A DNA stretch of 64,000 bases from Bifidobacterium breve (GTDB taxonomy: Bacteria > Actinomycetota > Thermoleophilia > Solirubrobacterales > Solirubrobacteraceae): NCBI GenBank assembly GCA_945878865.1, contig CAMCUD010000001.1:310001-374000 (forward strand), in the 5' to 3' direction. The first letter of the stretch is position 1. Every line of letters starts with the position of its first letter. Below the pieces are notes generated by a model. The model saw only the letters and a list, made by a program, of their open reading frames with translations. It was not told the DNA's origin and made no database searches. Below, piece by piece: positions 41,764 to 50,203 of this stretch. Made by a program: the position numbers and the translations under genes.

Positions 41764-43080
41764 GTGTTCCCACAACCGAACACCGCCAGAGCGGATGACG
41801 CCGCCGGTCGCGAGATCGACCCGCGCGACATCCGCGCGGCGCTGGCCACGGACGAGCTGTCGTTGGCCTTCCAGCCGATCGTCGCCGCCGGCGCCGGCGC
41901 GCTGACCGGCTTCGAGGCGCTGCTGCGCTGGCATCACCCGACGCACGGCGCGATCCCGCCCGTCGAGGTCATCCCGGTCGCCGAACGCTCCAGCCTCATC
42001 CTCGACCTCGGCGACTGGGTGCTCCGGCGCGCCTGCGCGCAGGCGGCGGGCTGGCGGACCCGTCCCGGCGGCGACGGTCCGGCGCCGACCGTGTGGGTCA
42101 ACATCTCCGCGCGCCAGCTCGAAGACGAGCGGTTTCCCGAACGTGTCGCCTCCGCGCTGTACGAGACGGGCCTCGACGGCTCCGCGCTGTGCCTCGAGGT
42201 CACCGAGAGCTCGCTCGTCAACGTCCACACGACGTGCGCGCTGGCCGTCATGAGCGAACTGCGATCGCTCGGCGTCCGCCTCGCCCTTGACGACTTCGGC
42301 ACCGGCTACTCCTCGCTGAGCTATCTCCGCCACCTGCCGATCGACTGCCTGAAGCTCGACCGCTCCTTCGCCGGGCAGGTCACGAGCGACGCGTCCGTCG
42401 CGCCGATCCTCAAGGGCGTGGCCGACATGGCGCACGCGCTGGGGCTCGCGCTCGTCGCCGAGGGCATCGAGACCGAGGCGCAGCTCGCGGTCGTCCGCGA
42501 CTGCGGCATCGACCTCCTCCAAGGCTTCCTGCTCGGGCGACCCAGCGCGCCGGAGCACCTCGAGCGGTGGGCGGGTGTCACCGATGTCGCCCCCACCGAG
42601 CGGGTCGACTACCCCGCCGATCTGGCCGTCGCGCACGTCCCGCGCGGCGCAGCGCCGGCGGTGGCCCACCTCCTCGAGCGCGAGGGCGAGCGCCTCGTCG
42701 ACGAGGCGACCGAGAGCGTCTACGCCGGGGACGACCGGGGATGGTTCGGGACCGCCGCATCGGCCGGCGCGCGGCGCCGCTGGGTGACGACCCTGAGCTG
42801 GGACTGCAGCAGCGGCACGTACGAGGGCTCGCTCCGCATGACCGACGCGTTCCTGCGCCAGGCGGCGATGGCCGGCGCCCCGCCGCTCGAGCAGCACCTC
42901 TTCCTCACGAGCGTGCGCAAGGCGATCACCCGGGAGCTGCGCCGGGCCGGCGTGGTCGAAGCGCAGGTCCGATCGGCGTGGCAGCTCTTCACCGCGCTCG
43001 AGCATCGCCTGCTCCTCATCCTGCCGATCCACCGATCGGTGGATGGCCGCGTCCCCGCGACCGGGGATGATGCCGCGTGA
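41764..43080 (+). CDS. EAL-domain c-di-GMP phosphodiesterase with uncharacterised C-terminal domain
   Basis: The 438-residue protein begins with an EAL domain (about residues 20-265) in which all catalytic residues are visible: Glu in FEALLRW, Asn in NISARQL, Glu in EVTESS, two Asp in DDFGTGYSSL, Lys in CLKLDRSF, Glu in VAEGIET and Gln in LLQGFLLGRP. It should cleave c-di-GMP. The last 165 residues, from about DVAPTERVDYPADL, contain a WDCSSGTYEGSL segment and helices that I do not recognise. It lies between kinase and regulator, overlapping the regulator start as GTGA, so all three act together. It starts with GTG. Confidence 0.88.
   Translation: MFPQPNTARADDAAGREIDPRDIRAALATDELSLAFQPIVAAGAGALTGFEALLRWHHPTHGAIPPVEVIPVAERSSLILDLGDWVLRRACAQAAGWRTRPGGDGPAPTVWVNISARQLEDERFPERVASALYETGLDGSALCLEVTESSLVNVHTTCALAVMSELRSLGVRLALDDFGTGYSSLSYLRHLPIDCLKLDRSFAGQVTSDASVAPILKGVADMAHALGLALVAEGIETEAQLAVVRDCGIDLLQGFLLGRPSAPEHLERWAGVTDVAPTERVDYPADLAVAHVPRGAAPAVAHLLEREGERLVDEATESVYAGDDRGWFGTAASAGARRRWVTTLSWDCSSGTYEGSLRMTDAFLRQAAMAGAPPLEQHLFLTSVRKAITRELRRAGVVEAQVRSAWQLFTALEHRLLLILPIHRSVDGRVPATGDDAA
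43027..43044. promoter_or_regulatory. Palindrome ATCCACCGATCGGTGGAT, copy 2
   Basis: A perfect 18-base palindrome near the 3' end of the EAL gene, 33 bases before the regulator start at 43077. Its central 14 bases are identical to copy 1 at 41659-41672. It may bind the regulator or act as a hairpin; it also encodes part of the EAL protein tail. Confidence 0.45.
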
Positions 43081-43727
43081 CGTCCATGAGCCGCGAACGC
43101 GCCACCGTCGTCGTCGCCGACGACCACCCCGTCTACCGCGAAGGCCTGACCCGCGCGATCGGGCAGCGCGCGGATCTCGAACTGGTCGGCGAGGCCGCCG
43201 ACGGCCGCGCCGCGCTGGACGCCATCAAGGAGCTCCGGCCGGCGGTCGCGCTGCTCGACGTCAAGATGCCGGGCCTCGACGGACTGCAGGTCCTGCACGC
43301 GATACGCCGCGACGACCTGCCCACCGCCGTCGTCCTCGTTTCCGCCCACGCGGCCGAGGACCTCGTCTACCAGAGCATCGCCAGTGGAGCGTCGGGCTTC
43401 GTCGGCAAGCAGGCCGACCGCGACGAGATCTGCGACACGGTCGCCGCGGCCGCGCGCGGCGAGGTGCGGCTCCCGCCCGAGATCCAGGGGCAGCTCGTCC
43501 GCCAGATCCAGCTGCGCGCCGAGAACGACGCGCCGCGGCTGACCACCCGCGAGCGCGAGGTCCTGACGATGATCGCCGACGGGCTGTCCGCGCCGGACAT
43601 CGCCGAGCGGCTCACGCTCAGCCCCGCGACCGTCAAGAGCCACCTGCAGACGCTCTACGAGAAGCTCGACGTCAACGACCGAGCGGCGGCCGTGGCGACG
43701 GCGATGCGCGCCGGCCTGCTCGAGTAG
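43077..43727 (+). CDS. NarL/LuxR-type response regulator
   Basis: This 216-residue regulator has a receiver domain (about residues 8-125) with acidic pocket VVVADDHPVYREGL, phospho-acceptor Asp in VALLDVKMPGLDG and conserved Lys in FVGKQAD, then a LuxR helix-turn-helix (about 150-210) with LTTREREVLTMIADGLSAPD and ATVKSHLQTLYEKL. Its GTG start overlaps the EAL stop. It is expected to be phosphorylated by the kinase at 39628 and to bind DNA. The paired palindromes around the EAL gene are the obvious candidate sites. Confidence 0.93.
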   Translation: MTSMSRERATVVVADDHPVYREGLTRAIGQRADLELVGEAADGRAALDAIKELRPAVALLDVKMPGLDGLQVLHAIRRDDLPTAVVLVSAHAAEDLVYQSIASGASGFVGKQADRDEICDTVAAAARGEVRLPPEIQGQLVRQIQLRAENDAPRLTTREREVLTMIADGLSAPDIAERLTLSPATVKSHLQTLYEKLDVNDRAAAVATAMRAGLLE

Positions 43728-43814
43728 CGAACCGCGGGTTCCCCGCAGCCAAGATCAGGGACCTCCCCGTCGGCGAACTGCGCGCCGTGTCGCATACTGG
43801 AGAGAATGCAGACC

Positions 43815-44078
43815 ATGGATCGCCATCGGGTCATCTTCTTCGTCAGGTACGTCCTCCCCGCGCTCATCTGCATCGGGGGCATCGTCGCCTGGCTGTTCGA
43901 TCCCACGCTCGACCGGGCTGACGGCGCCGCGGCGCTCGTCGGCGCGGGGCTCTCGGTGTACCTCCTGAACTTCCTCTACCGCATGGGTGTCTCGGGCGAC
44001 CATGACCGGGACAAGGAGGACAAGGCACGCCGGTTCTTCGACGAGCACGGGTACTGGCCGGACGAGAAGAAGCGGTAG
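43815..44078 (+). CDS. Small two-pass membrane protein
   Basis: The 87-residue protein has two membrane helices (about residues 7-26 and 35-55) and a charged C-terminal tail (KARRFFDEHGYWPDE). The ATG at 43815 is preferred over one three codons upstream because a ribosome site GGAGAGA (43799-43805) is 9 bases from it and only touches the other. Family unknown. It follows the signalling operon after 87 bases and may be separate from it. Confidence 0.6.
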   Translation: MDRHRVIFFVRYVLPALICIGGIVAWLFDPTLDRADGAAALVGAGLSVYLLNFLYRMGVSGDHDRDKEDKARRFFDEHGYWPDEKKR

Positions 44079-44098
44079 TCCCCGCCACCCCCCGCGGG

Positions 44099-44104
44099 TA
44101 GTCT
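44099..44104 (+). promoter_or_regulatory. Candidate -10 element of the SnoaL-MBL gene
   Basis: TAGTCT lies 7 bases before the ATG at 44112. Confidence 0.4.
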
Positions 44105-44111
44105 CGCCCTC

Positions 44112-45296
44112 ATGGGTGAGGGAGCGAACGCGCGCGCCTACTTCGAGGCGATAGAGCGCGGCGAACACGATGCGCAGCGGCGGTTCTACGCCGAGGACGC
44201 GGAGGTGGAGATCCGCGGGGCGATGCCGCGCGGCGGCAAGGCCGAGATCGTCGCGTTCTTCGACGAGCTCTGGGCCGCCGTCCCGGACTTCACGTTCCAG
44301 ATCCTCGACTTCGTCAGCGAGGGCGAGCTCGCGGTCGTGCGCTGGCGGGCGACCGGCACCTTCGCCGGCCCCGGCACGCTGCAGGGGCTGGAGCCCAACG
44401 GCGCGAAGCTGCTGCTCGAGGGCGTCGACGTCGTGCGGATGCGCGGCGACAAGGTCATCCGCAACGACGCGTACTCCGACAGCGGGGCGCTCGCGCGCCA
44501 GCTCGGGGCGCTGCCCGCGGAGGGCTCGCGCGCAGAGGCGCTCGGCAAGAAGGCCTTCAACACGCGGGTGAACCTCGGCCGGCATCTCGCCGGGACGGCG
44601 GACGTCGACGAGGTCGCCGACGGGGTCTGGCGGCTGCAGGGCGAGCCGGGGCGCTGCAACGTGTACTTCGTGCGCGACGGCGACGGCGTGCTCATGTTCG
44701 ACGCGGGCGCGCGGACGATGGTCCCCGCCGTGCGCGCGGCCGGCGCGCGGCTCGGCGGCGTGACCCGCATCGTGCTCGGCCACGGCCACACCGACCACCG
44801 CGGCACGGCGCCGGCGCTGGGCGTGCCGGTGTACTGCCATGCCGACGAGCGCGAGGACGCCGAGGGCTCGGGCGGCTTTCGCTACTGGGATCCGAAGCTC
44901 CGCGACGTGCCGATCCCGCACCGGTGGTTCCACCGCGTGCTGCACAAGGCCGCGTGGGACGGCGGGCCGGTGAAGATCGCCGGCACCGTCGCCGAGGGCG
45001 ACGAGATCGCGGGCTTCCGCGTCGTGCACATCCCCGGCCACGCACCGGGGCAGATCGCGCTGTTCCGTCCCAGCGACCGGCTTGCGCTGACCACGGACGC
45101 GTTCTACACGCTGAACTTCTGGAGCCGCGACTGCCCGCCGTACGTGCCGCTCGACGCGTACAACTTCGACACGCAGCGGGCGCGTGATTCGCTGCGCAAG
45201 CTCGCCGCGCTGGAGCCCACCGCCGCGTGGCCGGGGCACGCCGAGCCGATCACCGGGAACGTGGGGGACCAGTTGCGCGCTGCCGCAAGCGCGTAA
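44112..45296 (+). CDS. SnoaL-like / metallo-beta-lactamase fusion protein
   Basis: The 394-residue protein joins an N-terminal NTF2/SnoaL-like domain (about residues 1-125, with RRFYAEDAEVEIRGAMP and VVRWRATGTFAGPGTLQGLE) to a C-terminal metallo-beta-lactamase domain (about 155-390). The MBL metal site is LGHGHTDHRG, with further ligands in VHIPGHAPGQ and ALTTDAFYT, and a late PGHAEPI His. SnoaL domains bind small hydrophobic compounds, and MBL domains hydrolyse esters or lactones. A single enzyme acting on a polyketide or aromatic substrate is likely. I know of no standard name. Confidence 0.78.
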   Translation: MGEGANARAYFEAIERGEHDAQRRFYAEDAEVEIRGAMPRGGKAEIVAFFDELWAAVPDFTFQILDFVSEGELAVVRWRATGTFAGPGTLQGLEPNGAKLLLEGVDVVRMRGDKVIRNDAYSDSGALARQLGALPAEGSRAEALGKKAFNTRVNLGRHLAGTADVDEVADGVWRLQGEPGRCNVYFVRDGDGVLMFDAGARTMVPAVRAAGARLGGVTRIVLGHGHTDHRGTAPALGVPVYCHADEREDAEGSGGFRYWDPKLRDVPIPHRWFHRVLHKAAWDGGPVKIAGTVAEGDEIAGFRVVHIPGHAPGQIALFRPSDRLALTTDAFYTLNFWSRDCPPYVPLDAYNFDTQRARDSLRKLAALEPTAAWPGHAEPITGNVGDQLRAAASA

Positions 45297-45299
45297 CGT
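45294..45299 (+). promoter_or_regulatory. Candidate -10 element of the 116-residue protein gene
   Basis: TAACGT, which overlaps the preceding stop codon, ends 8 bases before the ATG at 45308. Confidence 0.35.
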
Positions 45300-45307
45300 C
45301 CCGCCCC

Positions 45308-45658
45308 ATGGGCAAGCGCAACCGCCAGCGCGGCAAGCTGAAGGCACCGTCGTCGACGTACGACGGCGGCGCATGCGGCCTGCTCGAGCTGCGCGGGAGC
45401 ATGACCCCGGCGACACGGCGGGAGTACGCCGCCACGCTGCACGACCTCAGCCGCCAGACCGAGGACTCCTGGCACCGCGCCGTCGAGTTCCTGTTCGAGC
45501 GCCTGGCGGTGACCTGGACGATCAACGACGTGCCCACGTCCGGCCAGAAGGAACTGCTCATGCGGTTCCGCATGGCCACGCAGGACGAGCGCGCGTTCGT
45601 GCGCCGGGCGCTGCGCGAGCACCTGACCGAGCACTTCCCTGACCTGGAAACTCCGTGA
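45308..45658 (+). CDS. Hypothetical protein, 116 residues
   Basis: The protein begins MGKRNRQRGKLKAPSSTYDG, a basic tail, then a mainly helical body with LHDLSRQTEDSWHRAVEFLF and KELLMRFRMATQDERAFV. There is no signal peptide. I do not recognise the family. Its stop overlaps the aminotransferase start as GTGA, so the two are translated together. The basic N-terminus could bind nucleic acid, but this is a guess. The start follows a TAACGT hexamer. Confidence 0.5.
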   Translation: MGKRNRQRGKLKAPSSTYDGGACGLLELRGSMTPATRREYAATLHDLSRQTEDSWHRAVEFLFERLAVTWTINDVPTSGQKELLMRFRMATQDERAFVRRALREHLTEHFPDLETP

Positions 45659-46821
45659 CAGACACCAACGCACTCCCCGAGCGCCTGCTGCTGGGCTCCG
45701 GCCCGAGCCCCGTCCCCGAGCGCGTGCTCGCGGCGCTCGCGCTCCCGACGCTCGGCCACCTCGACCCCGCCTTCGGCGAGGTTATGGACGAGATCGGGGA
45801 CCTGCTCCGTCAGGCGCTCGTCACCGAGAACCGCGTGGCGTTCCCGGTCTCCGGCACAGGCAGCGCGGGCATGGAGGCGATGGTCGCCAACCTCATCGAG
45901 CCGGGCGACCGGGTCGTCGTCGGCGTCCACGGCCTGTTCGGCGAGCGCATGGCCGACGAGATCGCGCGCCACGGCGGCGAGGTCGTGCGCGTCGAGGGCG
46001 AATGGGGCCGCGCGCTCGACCCGCAGGCGCTCATCGACGCCGTCCATGACGGGCCCGCGCCCGCCGCGCTGTTCGTCGTCCACGGGGAGACGTCGACCGG
46101 CGTCGCCCAGCCGCTCGACGGGCTCGCCGACGCGATCCACGACCGCGACGGTCTGTTCCTCCTGGACTGCGTGACGTCGCTGACCGGCCACCCGCTGCGC
46201 CTCGACGAGGCCGGCGTCGACGCGGCGTTCAGCGGCTCACAGAAGTGCCTGAACGCCCCTCCCGGCCTCGCGCCGTTCACCGTCGGCGACCGGGCGCTGG
46301 AGAAGCTGCGCGCCCGCGCGACGCCGGTGCCGTCCTGGTACCTGGACCTCAACCTCATCCTCGCCTACGTCGACGGAGAGGGCGGCCGCACGTACCACCA
46401 CACGGCCCCGACGAACATGAACGTCGCGCTGCGCGAAGCGCTGCGCCTCGCCGTCGTCGACGAGTGGCTGCCGACCCGCTGGGAGCGCCACCGCCGCGCA
46501 CACGAGGCGCTGCGCGACGCGTTCGCCGCGCTCGGCTTCACCCGCCTGGCGCCCGACGGCGAGGGCCTGCACCCGCTGCTGGCGATCCGCGTCCCGGACG
46601 GGATCGACGAAGCCGCCGTGCGCAAGCGCCTCCTGCTCGACCACGACATCGAGATCTCGGGCGGGCTCGGACCGCTCGCGGGGAAGGTGTGGCGGATCGG
46701 CGTGATGGGCGTCGGCGCGGACAAGGCGCCGCAGGAGCTGCTCGTCGCGGCGGCGGCGAAGGAGCTGGGGCTGAATGCCGGGGAGGCGTTGGCGGCGCTG
46801 CACGAGGGCTGGTCCGCGTGA
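45655..46821 (+). CDS. Class V aminotransferase (alanine-glyoxylate / serine-glyoxylate type)
   Basis: This 388-residue PLP enzyme begins with LLLGSGPSPVPERVLAALAL and has the fold-type I layout of alanine-glyoxylate/serine-glyoxylate aminotransferases. VSGTGSAGMEAMVANLIEPG binds cofactor phosphate, VHGETSTGVAQPL and LLDCVTSLTGHPL carry the Asp, and SGSQKCLNAPPG holds the PLP-binding Lys. It moves amino groups between alanine or serine and glyoxylate or pyruvate. The GTG start is coupled to the preceding small gene. Exact amino-group donor is not readable. Confidence 0.88.
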   Translation: MTDTNALPERLLLGSGPSPVPERVLAALALPTLGHLDPAFGEVMDEIGDLLRQALVTENRVAFPVSGTGSAGMEAMVANLIEPGDRVVVGVHGLFGERMADEIARHGGEVVRVEGEWGRALDPQALIDAVHDGPAPAALFVVHGETSTGVAQPLDGLADAIHDRDGLFLLDCVTSLTGHPLRLDEAGVDAAFSGSQKCLNAPPGLAPFTVGDRALEKLRARATPVPSWYLDLNLILAYVDGEGGRTYHHTAPTNMNVALREALRLAVVDEWLPTRWERHRRAHEALRDAFAALGFTRLAPDGEGLHPLLAIRVPDGIDEAAVRKRLLLDHDIEISGGLGPLAGKVWRIGVMGVGADKAPQELLVAAAAKELGLNAGEALAALHEGWSA

Positions 46822-46822
46822 G

Positions 46823-46885
46823 TGACATCGCTCGGGCTGCGCCCTCGGATGTCATTGGGAGCATTCGCCAGGGGCTCATGCTCCC
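46823..46885 (+). promoter_or_regulatory. Double hairpin upstream of the M29-like peptidase gene
   Basis: Hairpin 1 pairs TGACATC (46823-46829) with GATGTCA (46848-46854) and has an inner GGGC/GCCC stem. Hairpin 2 pairs GGGAGCAT (46857-46864) with ATGCTCCC (46878-46885). They fill the gap between the aminotransferase stop and the peptidase ATG at 46918, and could form a terminator or a leader RNA. Confidence 0.4.
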
Positions 46886-46917
46886 GCGGCCCGTCGTCGT
46901 TCGCGGTCGGGGTGCGC

Positions 46918-48006
46918 ATGGGGATTGATCCGGCGAAGTTCGCCGATCTGCTCGCGGGCTACTGCCTTGAGGTGCTGCCCGATCAGCAGATCCTCGTGCG
47001 GTCGTCGACGCTCGCCCAGCCGCTGCTGCTCGAGCTCCAGCGCGCGATCCTCGACCGGGGGGCGTGGCCGATCATCCACGTCGAGCTGCCCGGCGCCGCG
47101 CGGACGTTCTACGAGCACGCACAGGACCGCCAGCTCGACGAGCCCTCGGACATCGCGTTCTACGAGGCGCGCAAGGCCGCGGCGCACCTCGGCATCCAGG
47201 CGCCGGACGACACGCGCGCCCTCGCCGACGTCGATCCTGAGGTCATCCAGCGGGCCGCGCTCGGGCGCGCACCCCTGCGGGAGATCACGCTGAAGAAGCG
47301 GTGGTGCAGCACGCTGTGGCCGACCCCCGCCCTGGCCGAGAGCGCCGGGATGACCCTCGAGGACTACGAGGACTTCGTCTCACGCGCGATGTTCCTCAAC
47401 CAGGTCCAACCCGTCCGGTCGTGGGGCGAGCTGCGCTGGTTCCAGGAGCGCCTGATCGACCGGCTGAAGAAGGTCCGCAAGATCAAGATCGAGAGCGAGG
47501 GGACCGACATCACGCTCGACGTCAAGGGCCGGACATGGGTCAACAGCGACGGCAAGCGCAACATGCCGTCGGGCGAGGTCTTCACCGGCCCGCAGGAGTC
47601 CTCGGCCAACGGCGTCATCACGTTCGACCTGCCGTCGTCGCCCTCCGGGGTCCACGTGCAGGGCGTGCGCCTCGTGTTCAAGGACGGCGTCGTCGTGGAG
47701 GCGACGGCCGAGGAGGGCGAGGAGTACCTGCGCCACGCGCTCGACGTCGACGACGGCGCCCGCCGGCTGGGTGAGATCGGCATCGGCACGAACTTCGGGA
47801 TCGATCGCCCGACCGGCACGATCCTGTTCGACGAGAAGATCGGCGGCACCGTGCACCTCGCACTCGGCCGCTCCTATCCGGAGACCGGTGGCAAGAACCG
47901 CAGCTCGCTGCACTGGGACCTCATCTGCGACCTGCGCACCGGCGGCAGGCTGTGGGCCGACGACGATCTCATCCAGCAGCACGGCCGGTTCATCGGCTTC
48001 ACCTGA
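46918..48006 (+). CDS. M29-like aminopeptidase
   Basis: The 362-residue protein matches thermophilic-type M29 aminopeptidases: MGIDPAKFADLLAGYCLEVL, LLLELQRAILDRGAWPIIHV, RNMPSGEVFTGPQESSANGV with a metal-binding Glu, EATAEEGEEYLRHALDVDDGA, GEIGIGTN, and LALGRSYPETGGKNRSSLHW with a metal-binding His. These exopeptidases release N-terminal residues with a two-metal centre. The ATG at 46918 is preferred since upstream residues are not family-like and contain the double hairpin. It ends 10 bases before the convergent EAL-GAF gene. Confidence 0.9.
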   Translation: MGIDPAKFADLLAGYCLEVLPDQQILVRSSTLAQPLLLELQRAILDRGAWPIIHVELPGAARTFYEHAQDRQLDEPSDIAFYEARKAAAHLGIQAPDDTRALADVDPEVIQRAALGRAPLREITLKKRWCSTLWPTPALAESAGMTLEDYEDFVSRAMFLNQVQPVRSWGELRWFQERLIDRLKKVRKIKIESEGTDITLDVKGRTWVNSDGKRNMPSGEVFTGPQESSANGVITFDLPSSPSGVHVQGVRLVFKDGVVVEATAEEGEEYLRHALDVDDGARRLGEIGIGTNFGIDRPTGTILFDEKIGGTVHLALGRSYPETGGKNRSSLHWDLICDLRTGGRLWADDDLIQQHGRFIGFT

Positions 48007-48016
48007 TCGGCCCGGA

Positions 48017-50134
48017 TCAGCGCACCCGCCAGCCCCCGGCCAGCGGCGACATCGCGGCGTCCGCGGCCGTGAGCGCGGAGACGACGTCCTGTTCGGCGCC
48101 GAGCTCGACGACGCCGAACTCGACGCCCGCGTCGGCCTCCCGCCGCGCGGCCATCTCGCTGAACGCCGTGGACGTCGCCGCCAGGAGGGTGTCGACGTCA
48201 CGCAGGTCGTGGCGGCCGAGCAGCACGATCGCCAGCCCGTGCTCGCCGACGCGTCCGATGAGGTCCATCGGCTGCGAAGCCGCGCGCAGCGCGGTGACGA
48301 GATCGCGCAGCACGAGGTCGGCGACCGCGCGGCCGAAGCGCTCGACGACCGCGCCGTACGCCCGCGGCTCGAAGCGGACGAGGTACCGCGTGGTGTCCGC
48401 CGGGCGCGGGCGGCGCAGCGCCTCGGCGCACGCCTCGGCAAAGCCGGCGGGATTCAGGGCGTGGGTCACCGGGTCGCGCTGCGCGATGCGCCGCAGGTGC
48501 GCCGCGACCTCCGCGGGGTGCAGTTCGCGCACCTCCTCGGCGGCCGCGCCGCTCAGCAGCTCGGCAAGCCCGTGGAGCATCGCCAGGTCGCGCCGGTCGA
48601 ACGCGTTGCGCCGCTGGGAGGCGCAGCTGATGGCGCCGAACCGCGTGCCGTCGGCCAGCACCAGCGGCACGGACATGAAAGCCCCGAAGTCCGGGTGCCT
48701 GGCGACGGCCAGCGCGCCGTAGACCGGGTCGCGCTCGACGTCCGGGCACAGCCGCGGCCCCTCGCCGCGAACCATCCAGTACTCAGGAACCTCGGTCAGC
48801 GGGAACGTGGTGCCGGGCCGCAGGACGGCCGCGGCAGGCCCGCTCGCGGTGAGCGTCACAGCGCGCCGGCGGGCGAAGTCGAGCTGGGAGATCACGGTGG
48901 AGTCGCCGGGCAGCTCGGCCTCCAGGAACCGGACGACCGCCTGCATCGCGGCCTGCAGGTCCCCCGCCGCGCGGCGCGGCAGCGAGAACGCGTGGATGAC
49001 CTCCGGGATGTCGCCCCCGTCCCGGGCCGCCGACACCGGAAACGGCCCGGGCGGCAGATCGGCGGGGGCGCACGGCGGCGCGATGAGGAACCCCTGGGCG
49101 TACCGCACGCCGGCGCCGCGCAGCGCGTCGGCCTCCGCGGCTGACTCGATCCCCTCGGCGATGGTCTCGGCGCCGATCTCCTGGGCGAAGGCGGTGAGGG
49201 CCCGCACGAGCGCGAGGCTCGCGCGATCGGCGGCGATGCCGCGGACGAGCGCCCGGTCGATCTTCAGATAGGCGGGGCGCAGCTGCGCGGCGCGCGCGAT
49301 CGAGTGCAGGCCGGCGCCGCTGTCGTCGATCGAGATCCGCGCTCCGAGGAGCCGCAGCGCGGCCGCGGCGCCCGCGAGCATCTCGTAGTCCTCGATGTCG
49401 TGGTGATCGGTCAGCTCCAGGACGATCCGCCGCGCGTCAGCGGTGCGCAGCAGCTCCGGCGTGCGCGGGTCCAGCATCGTCTCGGCGCCGAGGTTGATGG
49501 CCAGCAGGGTGTGCGCCCCGAGCGCCGGGAGAGCGTCGACCGCGGCGCTGGCCAGGGCGAGCTCGAGCTCCACCCGCAACCCGCCCTGCCTCGCGAGTTC
49601 GAGCCAGGCCTGCGGCGGGCGCGGCGTGGACCCGCCGAACCGGGCGAGTGCCTCGACGGCGAAGAGATGGCCGCCTTGCAGGTCGACGATGGGCTGGGTG
49701 ACGATCTCGAACCGGCGCTCGGCGAGCAGGGACAGGACGTCGGCCGCCGCCTCCCCCGGCAGGGGCTCCACCGCCTGGCGTCGCGGATCGCGGACCATGA
49801 CCTCCCCGAGCACCTCGGCGACGTCCTCCGGAGAAGCGCCCCACCGCAGCGTGCCCGCCAGCCCGAGTGACAGCAGCTCGATCAGCAGCGGCCCCGGCGG
49901 CGGGCCATCGGAGACCACGACGCAGCGAGGCGCCTGCACGCCGCCACCCGGCCACGCCACGACCCGGAGCTCCTGCGCCACACCCGGCAGGTCCGCGTCG
50001 AAGAGCACGACGTCGGCCTCCAGCGGCTCGTCGACGACCACCACGGAGACGGCGGTGAGCGTGAGGGCCAGCGCGGCATGGCGACGCGGGTCTTCGGTGC
50101 GGATCGCGGCGGCGAGCGTGGAATCGGACGGCAT
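48017..50134 (-). CDS. EAL-GAF-degenerate GGDEF c-di-GMP protein
   Basis: The 705-residue soluble protein has four parts. The first is an N-terminal receiver-like region (about residues 1-115) without a clear phospho-acceptor. The second is an EAL domain (about 125-365) with its residues kept: Glu in VEALARF, Asn in AINLGAET, Glu in LELTDHHD, DD in SIDDSGAG, Lys in LKIDRALV, Glu in IAEGIES and Gln in AQGFLIAP. The third is a GAF domain (about 390-545) and the fourth a GGDEF fold (about 565-705). There the active loop reads GEHGL instead of GGDEF and no cyclase activity is expected. It is probably a phosphodiesterase controlled by its GAF and GGDEF domains. The start at 50134 is one of two close ATGs. 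Confidence 0.82.
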   Translation of the reverse strand: MPSDSTLAAAIRTEDPRRHAALALTLTAVSVVVVDEPLEADVVLFDADLPGVAQELRVVAWPGGGVQAPRCVVVSDGPPPGPLLIELLSLGLAGTLRWGASPEDVAEVLGEVMVRDPRRQAVEPLPGEAAADVLSLLAERRFEIVTQPIVDLQGGHLFAVEALARFGGSTPRPPQAWLELARQGGLRVELELALASAAVDALPALGAHTLLAINLGAETMLDPRTPELLRTADARRIVLELTDHHDIEDYEMLAGAAAALRLLGARISIDDSGAGLHSIARAAQLRPAYLKIDRALVRGIAADRASLALVRALTAFAQEIGAETIAEGIESAAEADALRGAGVRYAQGFLIAPPCAPADLPPGPFPVSAARDGGDIPEVIHAFSLPRRAAGDLQAAMQAVVRFLEAELPGDSTVISQLDFARRRAVTLTASGPAAAVLRPGTTFPLTEVPEYWMVRGEGPRLCPDVERDPVYGALAVARHPDFGAFMSVPLVLADGTRFGAISCASQRRNAFDRRDLAMLHGLAELLSGAAAEEVRELHPAEVAAHLRRIAQRDPVTHALNPAGFAEACAEALRRPRPADTTRYLVRFEPRAYGAVVERFGRAVADLVLRDLVTALRAASQPMDLIGRVGEHGLAIVLLGRHDLRDVDTLLAATSTAFSEMAARREADAGVEFGVVELGAEQDVVSALTAADAAMSPLAGGWRVR

Positions 50135-50203
50135 GCCCTCCTGGAATCGACGCCGGCCGCACGGTTCCATCCCGCGCTCGACCGATGTCGACACCGCGAC
50201 CCC

